Part shown: positions 1 to 8,299 of the stretch, in pieces
Numbering within the stretch: position 1 is the first letter of the stretch
Layout of the letters: each line of letters begins with the position of its first letter
NCBI GenBank assembly: GCA_026988445.1
Contig: JALSLF010000400.1
Coordinates: forward strand, 1 to 12,077
Source: Bacteroidales bacterium
GTDB lineage: Bacteria; Bacteroidota; Bacteroidia; Bacteroidales; NBLH01
Length of the DNA stretch: 12,077 nucleotides
Direction of reading: 5' to 3'
Translations under genes and position numbers: made by a program
The notes under the pieces: model-generated
Database searches by the model: none
What the model was told of the DNA's origin: nothing
Seen by the model: the letters and a program-made list of their open reading frames with translations, nothing else

Positions 1-2
1 AA

Positions 3-986
3 GCCTATGAAGTTTTAAGTAATGATGAAAAAAGAAGACGTTACGACCAATTCGGACATGCCGGTGTAGGTGGTGCATCGGGTAATGGTGCCGGAGGCTT
101 TGGAATGGATATCGAAGATATTTTTTCGCATTTTGGAGATATTTTCGGTTTTGGTGGAGGTTTTGGAGGTAGCCGCAGAGGTGGCAGGCGTATGAATAAA
201 GGTACAAACTTGCGTGTTCGGGTAAAACTAACATTGGATGAAATTGCTAATGGCGTAACAAAGAAGCTCAAGGTAAAACGATATGTTGCTTGTTCTGCTT
301 GTGATGGTACCGGTGCTGCTTCTCCTTCGGATATTCAAACCTGTCAAACTTGCCATGGTATGGGACAGGTTACACGCGTTACAAATACCATTCTCGGACA
401 AATGCAAAGCACAACAACTTGTCCTTCTTGTGGCGGCAGCGGTAAAACCATAACCAAAAAATGTACAAGTTGTTATGGCGAAGGTGTTGTAAAAAAAGAA
501 GACCTAATTGAGGTGAATATTCCTGCAGGTGTTGCCGAAGGAATGCAATTATCGGTTTCGGGTAAAGGCAATGCGCCGCGCGGAGGCGGTATAAACGGCG
601 ATCTTCTTGTGGTTATTGAAGAAATTGAACACCCTGAATTAATTCGACATGATAACGATTTGCTTTATAATCTCAATATAAGTGTTCCTGATGCCATTCT
701 CGGTACGCCCGTAGAAATACCTACATTAAATGGAAAAGTTAAAGTAAAAATAGAACCCGGTACCCAATCGGGAAAAATTTTAAGGCTAAGAGGTAAAGGT
801 GTTCCTGATGTTCAAGGCTATGGTCATGGCGATTTGTTGGTAAAAGTAAATGTTTACATTCCTAAAAGCGTAACGAGAGAAGAACGCAAAATGTTGGAAA
901 AACTGAAAAATTCTGAAAATTTTGAGGCAAAAGCCAAAAATGAAAAAGGATTTTTTAATAAAGTGAGGGATTTTTTTGAAGGATAG
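3..986 (+). CDS. dnaJ: Chaperone protein DnaJ (Hsp40), 5' end cut off by the window
   Basis: Co-chaperone that delivers unfolded substrates to DnaK and stimulates its ATPase in the cytoplasm. The reading frame is open from base 3. The first residues (AYEVLSNDEKRRRYDQFG) are the end of the J domain; the HPD motif and true start lie upstream of the window. A Gly/Phe-rich linker follows (about nt 63-190), then a zinc-binding region at about nt 291-485 with all four CxxCxGxG repeats: CSACDGTG, CQTCHGMG, CPSCGGSG and CTSCYGEG. Next come the two C-terminal substrate-binding beta domains (GDLLVVIEE, then GHGDLLVKVNVYIPK) and the usual short C-terminal tail. The architecture is that of a full class I (type A) DnaJ, not a CbpA-like protein. 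There is no frameshift. The gene probably follows grpE upstream, as is common in this phylum, but that is outside the window. The identification is firm; only the start is missing. Confidence 0.97.
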   Translation, partial: AYEVLSNDEKRRRYDQFGHAGVGGASGNGAGGFGMDIEDIFSHFGDIFGFGGGFGGSRRGGRRMNKGTNLRVRVKLTLDEIANGVTKKLKVKRYVACSACDGTGAASPSDIQTCQTCHGMGQVTRVTNTILGQMQSTTTCPSCGGSGKTITKKCTSCYGEGVVKKEDLIEVNIPAGVAEGMQLSVSGKGNAPRGGGINGDLLVVIEEIEHPELIRHDNDLLYNLNISVPDAILGTPVEIPTLNGKVKVKIEPGTQSGKILRLRGKGVPDVQGYGHGDLLVKVNVYIPKSVTREERKMLEKLKNSENFEAKAKNEKGFFNKVRDFFEG

Positions 987-1063
987 CCTATTTTTTATAA
1001 TCGGAGCGCTGTTTTGTTAATTCGCTGTGTGTAAATAACTTAGTTTTTATGGAGTTTGCAATT

Positions 1064-1084
1064 TAAGGTCGCAGCCCGACTTTA
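1064..1084 (+). terminator. Possible weak hairpin terminator after dnaJ
   Basis: TAAGGTCG (1064-1071) pairs with CGACTTTA (1077-1084) around a CAGCC loop. This makes eight pairs, one of them a G-U wobble that is only available in plus-strand RNA. It lies about 80 bases after the dnaJ stop and is the most GC-rich spot in an AT-rich spacer. It is followed by TTGACAAATATT, not a run of U, so it is a poor classical intrinsic terminator. It may instead mark the processed 3' end of the dnaJ transcript. Confidence 0.35.
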
Positions 1085-1086
1085 TT

Positions 1087-1122
1087 GACAAATATTAATT
1101 ATTTAATAATCTGTTATTTGTC
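1087..1122. repeat. Imperfect AT-rich inverted repeat upstream of trmN6
   Basis: GACAAATA (1087-1094) is repeated in inverted form as TATTTGTC (1115-1122). A second, overlapping inverted pair TATTAA/TTAATA (1093-1098 and 1103-1108) lies inside it. The two structures are mutually exclusive. It sits 72 bases before the trmN6 ATG. It could be an operator, an RNA structure or chance in AT-rich DNA; I assign no function. Confidence 0.3.
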
Positions 1123-1194
1123 TTGTGTAAGGATTAAATTGAGCTTTAAATATCAAAAGGTACAACTTGAAGTTTATTGACTATCTTTAAAAAA

Positions 1195-1908
1195 ATGTCA
1201 AATAAGTATTTTCGCTTTAAGCAATTTATTGTTTATCAAGAAAAAGCAGCCATGAAAGTAGGTATTGATTCGGTGCTGCTGGGTGCGTGGGCTGATTTTG
1301 ATAATGCAAAAAGAATTCTTGATATAGGTACAGGTACCGGACTTTTAAGCCTTATGGCTGCACAAAAATCGCTTGCGCAAATTACTGCAATTGAAATTGA
1401 CGAAGACAGTATAAAACAAGCCCAAGAAAACATTAATCTATCCATATGGTCTGAACGGATAAAAATCGTTAATTCCTCATTTCAAGATTTTGCAAAGCAA
1501 AAAGATTTAAAATACGACTGTGCAATATGCAATCCGCCCTATTTTAACGGGACTTACCAATCGCCTAATCAACAGCGAAATAAAGCGAGGCATAATAATA
1601 CACTGCCTTTGCCTGATTTATTTGCCGGACTTAATAGAATTTTAGCTCCAAACGGAAAGCTCTATATTATTTACCCTTATTTTCAAAAGGATGATTTAAT
1701 TAGTGAAGCCTATAAATATAATTTTTATCCGAATAAAATTTTAGAAATAAAACCGCATAAAAATAAACCTGCCAAACGTATAGCTATCTGTTTTTCACAA
1801 AAGAATATACCAAGCAATATCACTCAACTATTTATTAAAGATGCTATTACTATGCAATACAGTAAGGAATATATAAATTTGACCAAGAGTTTTTATTTGG
1901 ATTTTTAA
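1195..1908 (+). CDS. trmN6: tRNA1(Val) (adenine37-N6)-methyltransferase, TrmN6/YfiC family
   Basis: SAM-dependent methyltransferase expected to place an N6-methyl group on A37 of the valine tRNA anticodon loop. The 237-residue product (family size about 235-250) opens with the typical FRFKQFIVYQ...AAMKVGIDSVLLGAW. It then has SAM motif I LDIGTGTGLLSL (about residues 42-53), an acidic IEIDED (about 66-71) and the N6-amino-MTase catalytic motif NPPYF (113-117), followed by the ARHN segment (about 131-134). The C-terminal YINLTKSFYLDF also fits the family. An in-frame TTG at 1177 would add six residues, but I chose the ATG at 1195 because family alignments start at the FRFKQF block and an A-rich stretch precedes this ATG. 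It is probably transcribed alone or by read-through from dnaJ; it converges on the next gene with 85 bases between them and no clear terminator. The exact tRNA substrate is inferred from the family. Confidence 0.9.
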   Translation: MSNKYFRFKQFIVYQEKAAMKVGIDSVLLGAWADFDNAKRILDIGTGTGLLSLMAAQKSLAQITAIEIDEDSIKQAQENINLSIWSERIKIVNSSFQDFAKQKDLKYDCAICNPPYFNGTYQSPNQQRNKARHNNTLPLPDLFAGLNRILAPNGKLYIIYPYFQKDDLISEAYKYNFYPNKILEIKPHKNKPAKRIAICFSQKNIPSNITQLFIKDAITMQYSKEYINLTKSFYLDF

Positions 1909-1993
1909 GTTGAATTACTATCTATCGCTATACTATTTTATAGATTTAGAAAAGAAATAACTGAACTAATTTGACAAATCTGAAAATTTAAAA

Positions 1994-3304
1994 TTAACGA
2001 TGTATTTTTTTTGAGATATAATAGCCGTTATCATTTTTATTAAGCACCCAACCTTTATTTAATATAAGTACCCAGTTAGTATTTGTTACTTTATTTTCTG
2101 ATATTATTATATCTTTATTTATTAACACTTTAACTATTTTTTCATAAAATATACCGCCACCTGTATTGACTTTTATCTCCCCCCAATTACCCGAAGCGTT
2201 AAAATAGGGGAAAAAAGTTCCATCTTCAAATGTAATCATAGTGCTAGGATTAAATGCGAAATGAAACGTGCTGTCTGTTGGTATTGAAAGAGTTTTTTGC
2301 TGACTGAATTTTTTTAATATTGAAAGCTTATGCTCTTGAAAATGTAATTTCCGGTTTGTTTCAAATTCTATTACTTCTTTAAATTTTTTATTATCCTTAT
2401 AATCAGACAGTAAATCTAATTTGCTTGTATCAATTTCTAAATTTAATTTATTCATTAGCATATTTGCCAAATCTGAATTTGCTGAAACATTTTTACGCCA
2501 ATTTTGATAAAACCGATCCAGTAAAATAGCATAAAATTGACCGGAAACATAAGCAAATGATCTTTCTAAAGAAGTTGTGCCGCTTGTATCTTTATTTTCC
2601 ATTATTGTATGGTATATCCTTAATGCCGGTTCAACTATGTTGATACCATAATATTTGCAAGCAATATAATTACCTGTATATTGAGCTAAGCCTTCAAGTA
2701 TTTCAAATCTTTTTTCATCAACAATGTTCTCAGGAAATTGCTTTTGTCGCCACAAACGCCATTTTATAGCATCTTTTAAATAATTTATTGTGCTATCTAT
2801 ATTAGAAATAGCTTTTGCCAAGAAATGAGCCTCCATTTTTATGCTAATTCGGGCATTGTATTCATTCATTTGCTTATTATTAAAGCCTTTGGGTTTTATT
2901 CTAAGGCTGTCTTGAAAATAATGAAACGCTTCATGAATAAAAATTCCGACATTCTCATAGTTATTGATGCTTGATGATAGCCATTTATGTATCCAAGTAG
3001 AAAGTCCCAGTTGTTCAGGTTTTATGGTATCAGGCAAATAGCCGTAAAAAAATTCTCCACTATGTTTTAATACGCCTAAAGTATCTTTAAAGTTACTAAT
3101 GGTATATCGGCTATTTTTATCAAAAATAACTTGATTGGTGTAAAAATTAATACCCCATAATTTACCATTGTCAAAATAGCAAGCTGATTTGTATGCTTCT
3201 AAATAATAGGTAGCTGAATCTATGGTTAATTGTTGTGCTATTGTTGTATATCCAACACTTAACAGAAAGGCTGAAATAAGATAAAGTTTAATTGTTTTAT
3301 TCAT
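1994..3304 (-). CDS. Exported protein with HExxH zinc-metallopeptidase signature
   Basis: I do not recognise a named family. The 436-residue product starts with a signal peptide (basic MNKTIK, hydrophobic core LYLISAFLLSVGYT, likely cleavage near TIA-QQ at about residue 23-25). There is no lipobox cysteine, so it should be soluble in the periplasm or outside the cell. HEAFH at 124-128 matches the zinc/catalytic HExxH motif. E204 in EGLAQYTG lies on a downstream helix at the distance expected for the third zinc ligand of a gluzincin, and 'EGLAxY' is a common form of that motif. The helix between contains MEAHFLAKA (157-165). The C-terminal third (about 330-436) looks beta-rich and has no obvious T9SS sorting domain. 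The start ATG follows an in-phase AT-rich leader without Shine-Dalgarno. The gene stands alone, transcribed divergently from nifJ. Substrate unknown. Alternative: a non-enzymatic relative that has kept the fold. Confidence 0.75.
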   Translation of the reverse strand: MNKTIKLYLISAFLLSVGYTTIAQQLTIDSATYYLEAYKSACYFDNGKLWGINFYTNQVIFDKNSRYTISNFKDTLGVLKHSGEFFYGYLPDTIKPEQLGLSTWIHKWLSSSINNYENVGIFIHEAFHYFQDSLRIKPKGFNNKQMNEYNARISIKMEAHFLAKAISNIDSTINYLKDAIKWRLWRQKQFPENIVDEKRFEILEGLAQYTGNYIACKYYGINIVEPALRIYHTIMENKDTSGTTSLERSFAYVSGQFYAILLDRFYQNWRKNVSANSDLANMLMNKLNLEIDTSKLDLLSDYKDNKKFKEVIEFETNRKLHFQEHKLSILKKFSQQKTLSIPTDSTFHFAFNPSTMITFEDGTFFPYFNASGNWGEIKVNTGGGIFYEKIVKVLINKDIIISENKVTNTNWVLILNKGWVLNKNDNGYYISKKIHR

Positions 3305-3452
3305 AGTGGTTTTTTATAAGTCTGTTTATTGCTCTTCTATGTATATCTCCCTTACCTAATTGTATTGACTGTATTTTAATATTGCTTGTAGCAAGCATTA
3401 TTTTCTTTATTATTTTAAAGATATTTGTGTAGTTTCAGCGATTTCTATGATA

Positions 3453-3484
3453 CAAATTTATGTCAATGATATTATTTTTCCAAA
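3453..3484 (-). promoter_or_regulatory. Bacteroidota promoter of the exported peptidase gene
   Basis: Read on the minus strand: TTTG (3484-3481), a 20-base spacer, then TAAATTTG (3460-3453). This matches the -33 TTTG / -7 TAnnTTTG consensus of the Bacteroidota primary sigma factor in sequence and spacing. Transcription should start near 3446, giving a leader of about 140 bases before the ATG at 3304. Confidence 0.7.
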
Positions 3485-3529
3485 CTATTAAAAATATTAA
3501 CCAAAGGTGTTTAATGAAATTTCTTAATT

Positions 3530-3545
3530 ATGTATATTTATACAT
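3530..3545. promoter_or_regulatory. Operator-like palindrome between divergent promoters
   Basis: ATGTAT (3530-3535), a 4-base spacer ATTT, then ATACAT (3540-3545) form a perfect inverted repeat. It lies about 50 bases upstream of the peptidase -33 element and about 75 bases upstream of the nifJ -7 element, a position suited to a shared regulator. The composition is AT-rich, so chance is a real alternative. Confidence 0.3.
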
Positions 3546-3617
3546 TTTATTTGCAAAAAAAACAATAAACTTGTTGAATAATATAAAAATTTACACTTAA
3601 AATACTGAAAAAAAGTT

Positions 3618-3625
3618 TACTTTTG
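3618..3625 (+). promoter_or_regulatory. nifJ: Candidate -7 element of the nifJ promoter
   Basis: TACTTTTG is an exact match to TAnnTTTG. The expected -33 TTTG is not present 19-21 bases upstream (the sequence there is ACACTTAAA), so the promoter is either weak or activator-dependent. It predicts a start near 3632 and a leader of about 100 bases before the nifJ ATG. No other TAnnTTTG match was found between here and the gene. Confidence 0.45.
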
Positions 3626-3735
3626 CATTTCGTAATTCAATTCAAAAATTACCCCTTTTCTATAATTAATTTAGTAGAAAAATTTATAGAAAATCCGGTA
3701 TAACGTAACAGATATTAAATTAAAAATAGTTTATT

Positions 3736-6700
3736 ATGGTTAAAACTAAAAAGTATCTTACATGTGATGGGAATTATGCAGCTTCACATATAGCATATAT
3801 GTTCAGCGAAGTAGCAGCAATTTACCCAATCACTCCATCATCAAATATGGCAGAAAATGTTGATGAATGGGCTGCCAACGGCAGAAAGAACATCTTTGGA
3901 GAAACTGTGGATGTAAAAGAAATGCAATCGGAAGCCGGTGCAGCCGGTGCGGTTCATGGTTCTCTGCAAGCGGGTGCTTTGACAAGTACTTTTACCGCTT
4001 CACAAGGTTTGCTTTTAATGATACCAAATATGTATAAAATATCAGGTGAATTATTGCCCGGAGTATTTCACGTTAGTGCAAGAAGTTTAGCAGCTCAAGC
4101 ATTATCAATATTTGGTGATCATTCCGATGTAATGAGCGCACGACAAACAGGTTTTGCTTTTCTTGCTACCGGAAGCGTTCAGCAAATTATGGATATTGCG
4201 GGTATAGCTCACCTTGCTGCTATTAAGTCGCGCATTCCTTTTGTTCATTTCTTTGATGGTTTCCGTACTTCTCACGAGATTCAAAAAGTAGAAGTAATGG
4301 AACAAGAAGTAATGGAAAATCTTTTAGATTGGGACGCATTACAAAAATTCCGTGAAAATGCTTTAAATCCTGAAAATCCTGTAACAAGAGGTACCGCTCA
4401 AAATCCGGATATATATTTCCAAGCTCGTGAAGCTGCCAATCCGTTTTACGAAACAATACCGGATATGGTAGAAGAGTACATGCAGGAAATTACTAAAATT
4501 ACCGGAAGACCTTATCATCCGTTTAATTATTTTGGTGCTGAGGATGCGGAGCATGTTATTATTGCAATGGGTTCGGTTACACAAACCATTAAAGAGGTGG
4601 TTAATTATTTGAACGATAAAGGCGAAAAAGTAGGCTTATTAATTGTTCACTTATACCGTCCGTTCTCTGAAAAGTACTTCTTTAAAGCCATGCCAAAAAC
4701 AGTAAAAAGAATTGCTGTTCTTGACCGTACAAAAGAACCCGGTGCAAACGGGGAACCTTTGTATTTGGATGTTCGTGATGTTTATTATGGTAAAGAAAAT
4801 GCACCGATTATTGTTGGTGGCCGCTATGGATTAAGTTCAAAAGATACAACTCCTGCTCAAATTATTTCGGTGTACAATAACTTGAAACAAAAAGAGCCTA
4901 AAAATCAATTTACCATAGGTATTGTTGATGATGTTACATTTACATCATTACCTCAATTACCCGAAGTAAGTACGGTTCCCGAAGGAACTTTTGAAGCAAA
5001 ATTTTATGGTTTAGGTTCTGACGGAACTGTTGGTGCTAATAAAAACTCCATTAAAATTATAGGAGATTCTACCGATAAATATTGTCAGGCTTATTTTGCT
5101 TACGATTCAAAAAAATCAGGAGGTATTACCATTTCGCATTTGCGCTTTGGTGATTCATTAATTCGTTCAACCTATTTGGTTACACAACCTGATTTTGTTG
5201 CATGCCATGTTCCTGCATATCTTAAAAAGTATGATATGCTGAAAGGAATGAAAAAAGGAGGAACTTTTTTATTAAATAGCATCTGGGATATTGAAGAAAC
5301 TAAAAATCAACTACCGGATCACATGAAAAAGTTCTTGGCAGAGAATGAAATTAAAATGTACATCATTAATGCAACAAAAATTGCACATGAAATCGGTTTA
5401 GGTTCTCGTACCAATACGATTATGCAATCTGCTTTCTTTAAAATTTCGGGTGTTATCCCTTACGATAAAGCCGTTGAAGAAATGAAGAAAGCTATTGTAA
5501 AATCCTTCTCTAAAAAAGGCGATGAGATTGTAAACATGAACTACCAAGCTGTTGATAGAGGTGGTGATGTTACCGAAGTAGAAATTCCTGTTGAATGGAA
5601 AAATATAGAGTTAAAAGAGGAAAATACAAACGGCGAACGTCCTGAGTTTATTAAAAACTTTGTAGATGTTATTAATGCACAAGACGGTGATGATATTCCT
5701 GTTAGTGCTTTTGTAGGTCGTGAGGACGGTTCATTGCCTCCCGGAACTGCAGCCTTTGAAAAACGCGGGGTAGCTACTGAAATTCCTAAATGGATTGCTG
5801 AAAACTGTATTCAATGTAATCAGTGCGCTTATGTTTGTCCTCACGGAGTTATTCGTCCGTTCTTATTTGACGATGATGATAAAGCAAAAGCTCCTGACGG
5901 CGTTGAAACAATTCCTGCTGTAGGAAAAGACCTTAAAGGATATGGTTTCCGTATTCAAGTAAGTGTTTTGGATTGTACAGGTTGTGCTGTTTGTGCCGAA
6001 GTTTGTCCTTCAAAAGAAAAATCATTGGTAATGGAGCCATTGGTTGACCATATGGATCAGGCTGAAAAATGGGATTGGGTTCATACTAATGTGGGTTATA
6101 AAGACAAATTAGTACCCAAAGAAAAAACATTTAAAAACAGTCAGTTTGCACAACCCTTATTCGAGTTTTCTGGTGCTTGCGCCGGTTGTGGTGAAACTCC
6201 TTATGTTAAACTAACTACCCAGTTGTTTGGAGACCGTATGACTATTGCTAATGCAACAGGTTGTTCTTCAATTTATGGAGGTTCTGCGCCATCAACTCCA
6301 TATACCGTTAATTCAGAAGGTCATGGTCCTGCATGGGCAAATTCATTATTTGAAGATAATGCAGAATTTGGCTTTGGTATGGCTGTTGCTTCAGATAAGT
6401 TAAGAGCGCGTATTGAACGTAAGTTTAAAGAAGCCTTAAATAATGGTGTACCTGAAGAATTAAAAGCCGCTATGCAATATTGGATTGAAACTAAAGACGA
6501 TGGTGAAAAATCAAAAGAAGCAAGTCAAGCGGTAATTCCATTATTAGAAAAATGTGAAAAACCTTTTGCAAAAGAAGTTTTATCATTAAAACAATACCTG
6601 ACTAAAAAATCACACTGGATATTCGGTGGTGATGGTTGGGCTTATGATATTGGATATGGTGGTTTGGATCATGTTTTGGCATCCGGTGAAAATGTAAATG

Positions 6701-7260
6701 TTCTGGTACTTGATACCGAGGTGTATTCAAATACGGGTGGTCAATCATCAAAAGCTACACCAACAGGAGCTATTGCTAAATTTGCCGCATCAGGTAAAAA
6801 AATCCGGAAAAAAGATTTGGGTGCTATGGCAATGACTTATGGTTACGTTTATGTAGCTCAAATTTCTATGGGAGCGAATATGGGACATGCATTTAAGGTT
6901 ATTAAAGAAGCAGAAGCATATCCGGGACCATCTATAATCATTGCATATTCTCCATGTATTGCTCATGGTTTAAGAAAAGGCATGAATACGATGATGGATG
7001 CTGAAAAGGAGGCTGTTAAATCAGGATATTGGACACTTTATAGGTATAATCCAATGGTAGAAGAGGGCAAGAACCCATTTTCTTTAGACTCAAAAGAGCC
7101 GGATTGGAGTAAATTTAGAGAGTTCTTGATGAGTGAAGTTCGATATACTTCTTTGCTTAAAGCATTCCCTGATCAAGCAGAAGAATTATTTAAAACTGCA
7201 GAAGAGAATGCGAAATGGCGTTATGATTATTATAGGCGTATGGCAAATATGGAATATTAA
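3736..7260 (+). CDS. nifJ: Pyruvate:ferredoxin (flavodoxin) oxidoreductase, PFOR
   Basis: Cytoplasmic enzyme that converts pyruvate and CoA to acetyl-CoA and CO2 and reduces ferredoxin; the central pyruvate-oxidising step in anaerobes. The 1174-residue single-chain product has all PFOR domains in order. Pyruvate site: T33 in YPITPSS, E66 in QSEAGAAGA and R116 in SARSLAAQ. Two ferredoxin-like 4Fe-4S motifs: C691/C694/C697/C701 and C747/C750/C753/C757. The distal cluster ligands C815, C818, C843 and C1074 lie at the spacing of the Desulfovibrio africanus enzyme (812, 815, 840, 1071 as I recall). Thiamine-diphosphate site: GDGWAYDIG (965-973) with NTGGQ (999-1003). It ends at Y1174, so it lacks the C-terminal domain VII extension of the Desulfovibrio enzyme. 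It stands alone, with a perfect terminator 23 bases downstream. No frameshift and no missing catalytic residue were seen. Confidence 0.98.
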   Translation: MVKTKKYLTCDGNYAASHIAYMFSEVAAIYPITPSSNMAENVDEWAANGRKNIFGETVDVKEMQSEAGAAGAVHGSLQAGALTSTFTASQGLLLMIPNMYKISGELLPGVFHVSARSLAAQALSIFGDHSDVMSARQTGFAFLATGSVQQIMDIAGIAHLAAIKSRIPFVHFFDGFRTSHEIQKVEVMEQEVMENLLDWDALQKFRENALNPENPVTRGTAQNPDIYFQAREAANPFYETIPDMVEEYMQEITKITGRPYHPFNYFGAEDAEHVIIAMGSVTQTIKEVVNYLNDKGEKVGLLIVHLYRPFSEKYFFKAMPKTVKRIAVLDRTKEPGANGEPLYLDVRDVYYGKENAPIIVGGRYGLSSKDTTPAQIISVYNNLKQKEPKNQFTIGIVDDVTFTSLPQLPEVSTVPEGTFEAKFYGLGSDGTVGANKNSIKIIGDSTDKYCQAYFAYDSKKSGGITISHLRFGDSLIRSTYLVTQPDFVACHVPAYLKKYDMLKGMKKGGTFLLNSIWDIEETKNQLPDHMKKFLAENEIKMYIINATKIAHEIGLGSRTNTIMQSAFFKISGVIPYDKAVEEMKKAIVKSFSKKGDEIVNMNYQAVDRGGDVTEVEIPVEWKNIELKEENTNGERPEFIKNFVDVINAQDGDDIPVSAFVGREDGSLPPGTAAFEKRGVATEIPKWIAENCIQCNQCAYVCPHGVIRPFLFDDDDKAKAPDGVETIPAVGKDLKGYGFRIQVSVLDCTGCAVCAEVCPSKEKSLVMEPLVDHMDQAEKWDWVHTNVGYKDKLVPKEKTFKNSQFAQPLFEFSGACAGCGETPYVKLTTQLFGDRMTIANATGCSSIYGGSAPSTPYTVNSEGHGPAWANSLFEDNAEFGFGMAVASDKLRARIERKFKEALNNGVPEELKAAMQYWIETKDDGEKSKEASQAVIPLLEKCEKPFAKEVLSLKQYLTKKSHWIFGGDGWAYDIGYGGLDHVLASGENVNVLVLDTEVYSNTGGQSSKATPTGAIAKFAASGKKIRKKDLGAMAMTYGYVYVAQISMGANMGHAFKVIKEAEAYPGPSIIIAYSPCIAHGLRKGMNTMMDAEKEAVKSGYWTLYRYNPMVEEGKNPFSLDSKEPDWSKFREFLMSEVRYTSLLKAFPDQAEELFKTAEENAKWRYDYYRRMANMEY

Positions 7261-7282
7261 TTTTAGTAAAAATATGTTTAAT

Positions 7283-7309
7283 AAAAAAGCCCGCATAGCG
7301 GGCTTTTTT
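7283..7309. terminator. Bidirectional intrinsic terminator shared by nifJ and trxB
   Basis: AAAAAA-GCCCGC (7283-7294), loop ATA, then GCGGGC-TTTTTT (7298-7309) make a perfect inverted repeat: a six-pair GC stem flanked by A6 and T6. Either strand gives a stem followed by U6. It lies 22 bases after the nifJ stop and 52 bases beyond the trxB stop on the other strand, so it can stop both convergent transcripts. Confidence 0.95.
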
Positions 7310-7361
7310 ATTTTATTAATTTGAAAAAATCAAAAAATATCACTTGCAAATTACCAAAAGC

Positions 7362-8285
7362 TTACTTATTGATGTATTCAATAGCATTTAATGCGGCAAC
7401 AGTACCGTCTGAAACAGCAGTGGTAATTTGCCGATAGCGTTTTTCCAAACAGTCTCCGGCTGCAAACACGCCTTCTATGTTTGTTTGGTAATTATTATCT
7501 ACTAAAATCTCTCCGCGTTCATTTAACGAAACAATATTTTTTATAAAATCAGTGCGTGGAATATAGCCAATAAAAATAAATACGCCATCAATTTCCATTT
7601 CTGATATTTCATGTGTCCGCTGATGTTCTATTTTTACTTTACGAAGGCTTTCATCACCAAAAAATTCGATAATCTCCGATTCCATAATGAAATTAATTTT
7701 CGGATTATTTTTTGCTTCTTCCACAGCCCATGGATATGCTTGAAAATGATCAAATTGATGAACAATGGTTACTTTTGATGCATATTGGGTTAATGAAACC
7801 GCTTCTTCTAAAGCAGAATTACCACCACCCACAACAATAATTTCCTTATCTTGAAAAAAATCACCATCGCAGGTTGCGCAATAGGAAATGCCTTTGCCTG
7901 CAAATTCTTTTTCTCCGGGAACGTTTAAAGGTCTGGATTTACCCCCCGATGCTATAATTACTGATTTAGCTGTATATTCATCTTTATCGTTCACTACTAC
8001 TTTTTTTAGTTTACCCGATAAATTTAATGAACTGATTTTTATATTTGATTTTATGGTACAGCCAAAACTCTTGGCTTGTTTACGCATTGTTTTTGCAAGC
8101 ATATAACCCGAAATGCTCTCAATACCCGGATAATTGGCAATTTCATGTGTGAGAACCACTTGTCCGCCAATGGTTCCTGTATCTAAAATCAGTGCTTTTG
8201 TTTTGGCGCGTGCAAGATATATACCTGCAGTTAGTCCGGCAGGACCTCCACCTAAAATAATAACGTCAAAATTATTTGTTTCCAT
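7362..8285 (-). CDS. trxB: Thioredoxin-disulfide reductase homologue with altered NADPH motif
   Basis: Flavoprotein expected to move electrons through FAD to a CxxC centre and on to a thioredoxin. The 307-residue product (family size about 305-320) has the FAD-binding GGGPAG (12-17), the redox pair C136/C139 in CATCDGDFF, the nucleotide-binding GGGNSALEE (153-161) and the second FAD motif VFAAGDCLEKRYRQ (273-286). The element after the nucleotide fold, normally HRRxxFRA, reads HQFDHFQA (176-183). Both phosphate-gripping arginines and the following one are gone, so NADPH is probably not the donor; NADH or another donor is likelier (inference). I chose the ATG at 8285. An ATG at 8309 is in frame, but it lies inside a stable hairpin and adds residues not typical of the family. 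It is second in an operon behind the thioredoxin-like gene. It could also act on other disulfides. Confidence 0.9.
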   Translation of the reverse strand: METNNFDVIILGGGPAGLTAGIYLARAKTKALILDTGTIGGQVVLTHEIANYPGIESISGYMLAKTMRKQAKSFGCTIKSNIKISSLNLSGKLKKVVVNDKDEYTAKSVIIASGGKSRPLNVPGEKEFAGKGISYCATCDGDFFQDKEIIVVGGGNSALEEAVSLTQYASKVTIVHQFDHFQAYPWAVEEAKNNPKINFIMESEIIEFFGDESLRKVKIEHQRTHEISEMEIDGVFIFIGYIPRTDFIKNIVSLNERGEILVDNNYQTNIEGVFAAGDCLEKRYRQITTAVSDGTVAALNAIEYINK

Positions 8286-8299
8286 AATATTAATATTAA

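Larger units (their letters stand above)
3305..3735. other. Divergent intergenic region between the peptidase gene and nifJ
   Basis: This 431-base AT-rich stretch separates two divergent start codons. It holds a well-formed minus-strand promoter (3453-3484), a 6+6 inverted repeat (3530-3545) and a plus-strand -7 element (3618-3625). It leaves long leaders of roughly 140 bases for the peptidase gene and 100 bases for nifJ. I found no convincing small gene, RNA gene or riboswitch in those leaders. Confidence 0.7.

Noticed and set aside
41..271. Proline-rich minus-strand frame over the dnaJ Gly/Phe region
   Set aside because: It is the complement of the glycine-rich DnaJ linker, which gives proline-rich translation on the opposite strand.
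1177..1194. TTG start for trmN6
   Set aside because: It adds six residues not expected in the family, and an ATG lies at the conserved position.
1920..1945. ATCTAT/ATAGAT inverted repeat between trmN6 and the peptidase gene as a terminator
   Set aside because: Six AT-dominated pairs with a 14-base loop and no U-tract are too weak to call.
4105..4584. Three open frames on the minus strand inside nifJ
   Set aside because: They overlap a strongly supported PFOR reading frame, show no family motif, and are explained by the codon use of nifJ on the other strand.
7133..7324. Plus-strand open frame over the end of nifJ
   Set aside because: It is out of frame with nifJ, runs through the terminator hairpin, and has no recognisable protein features.
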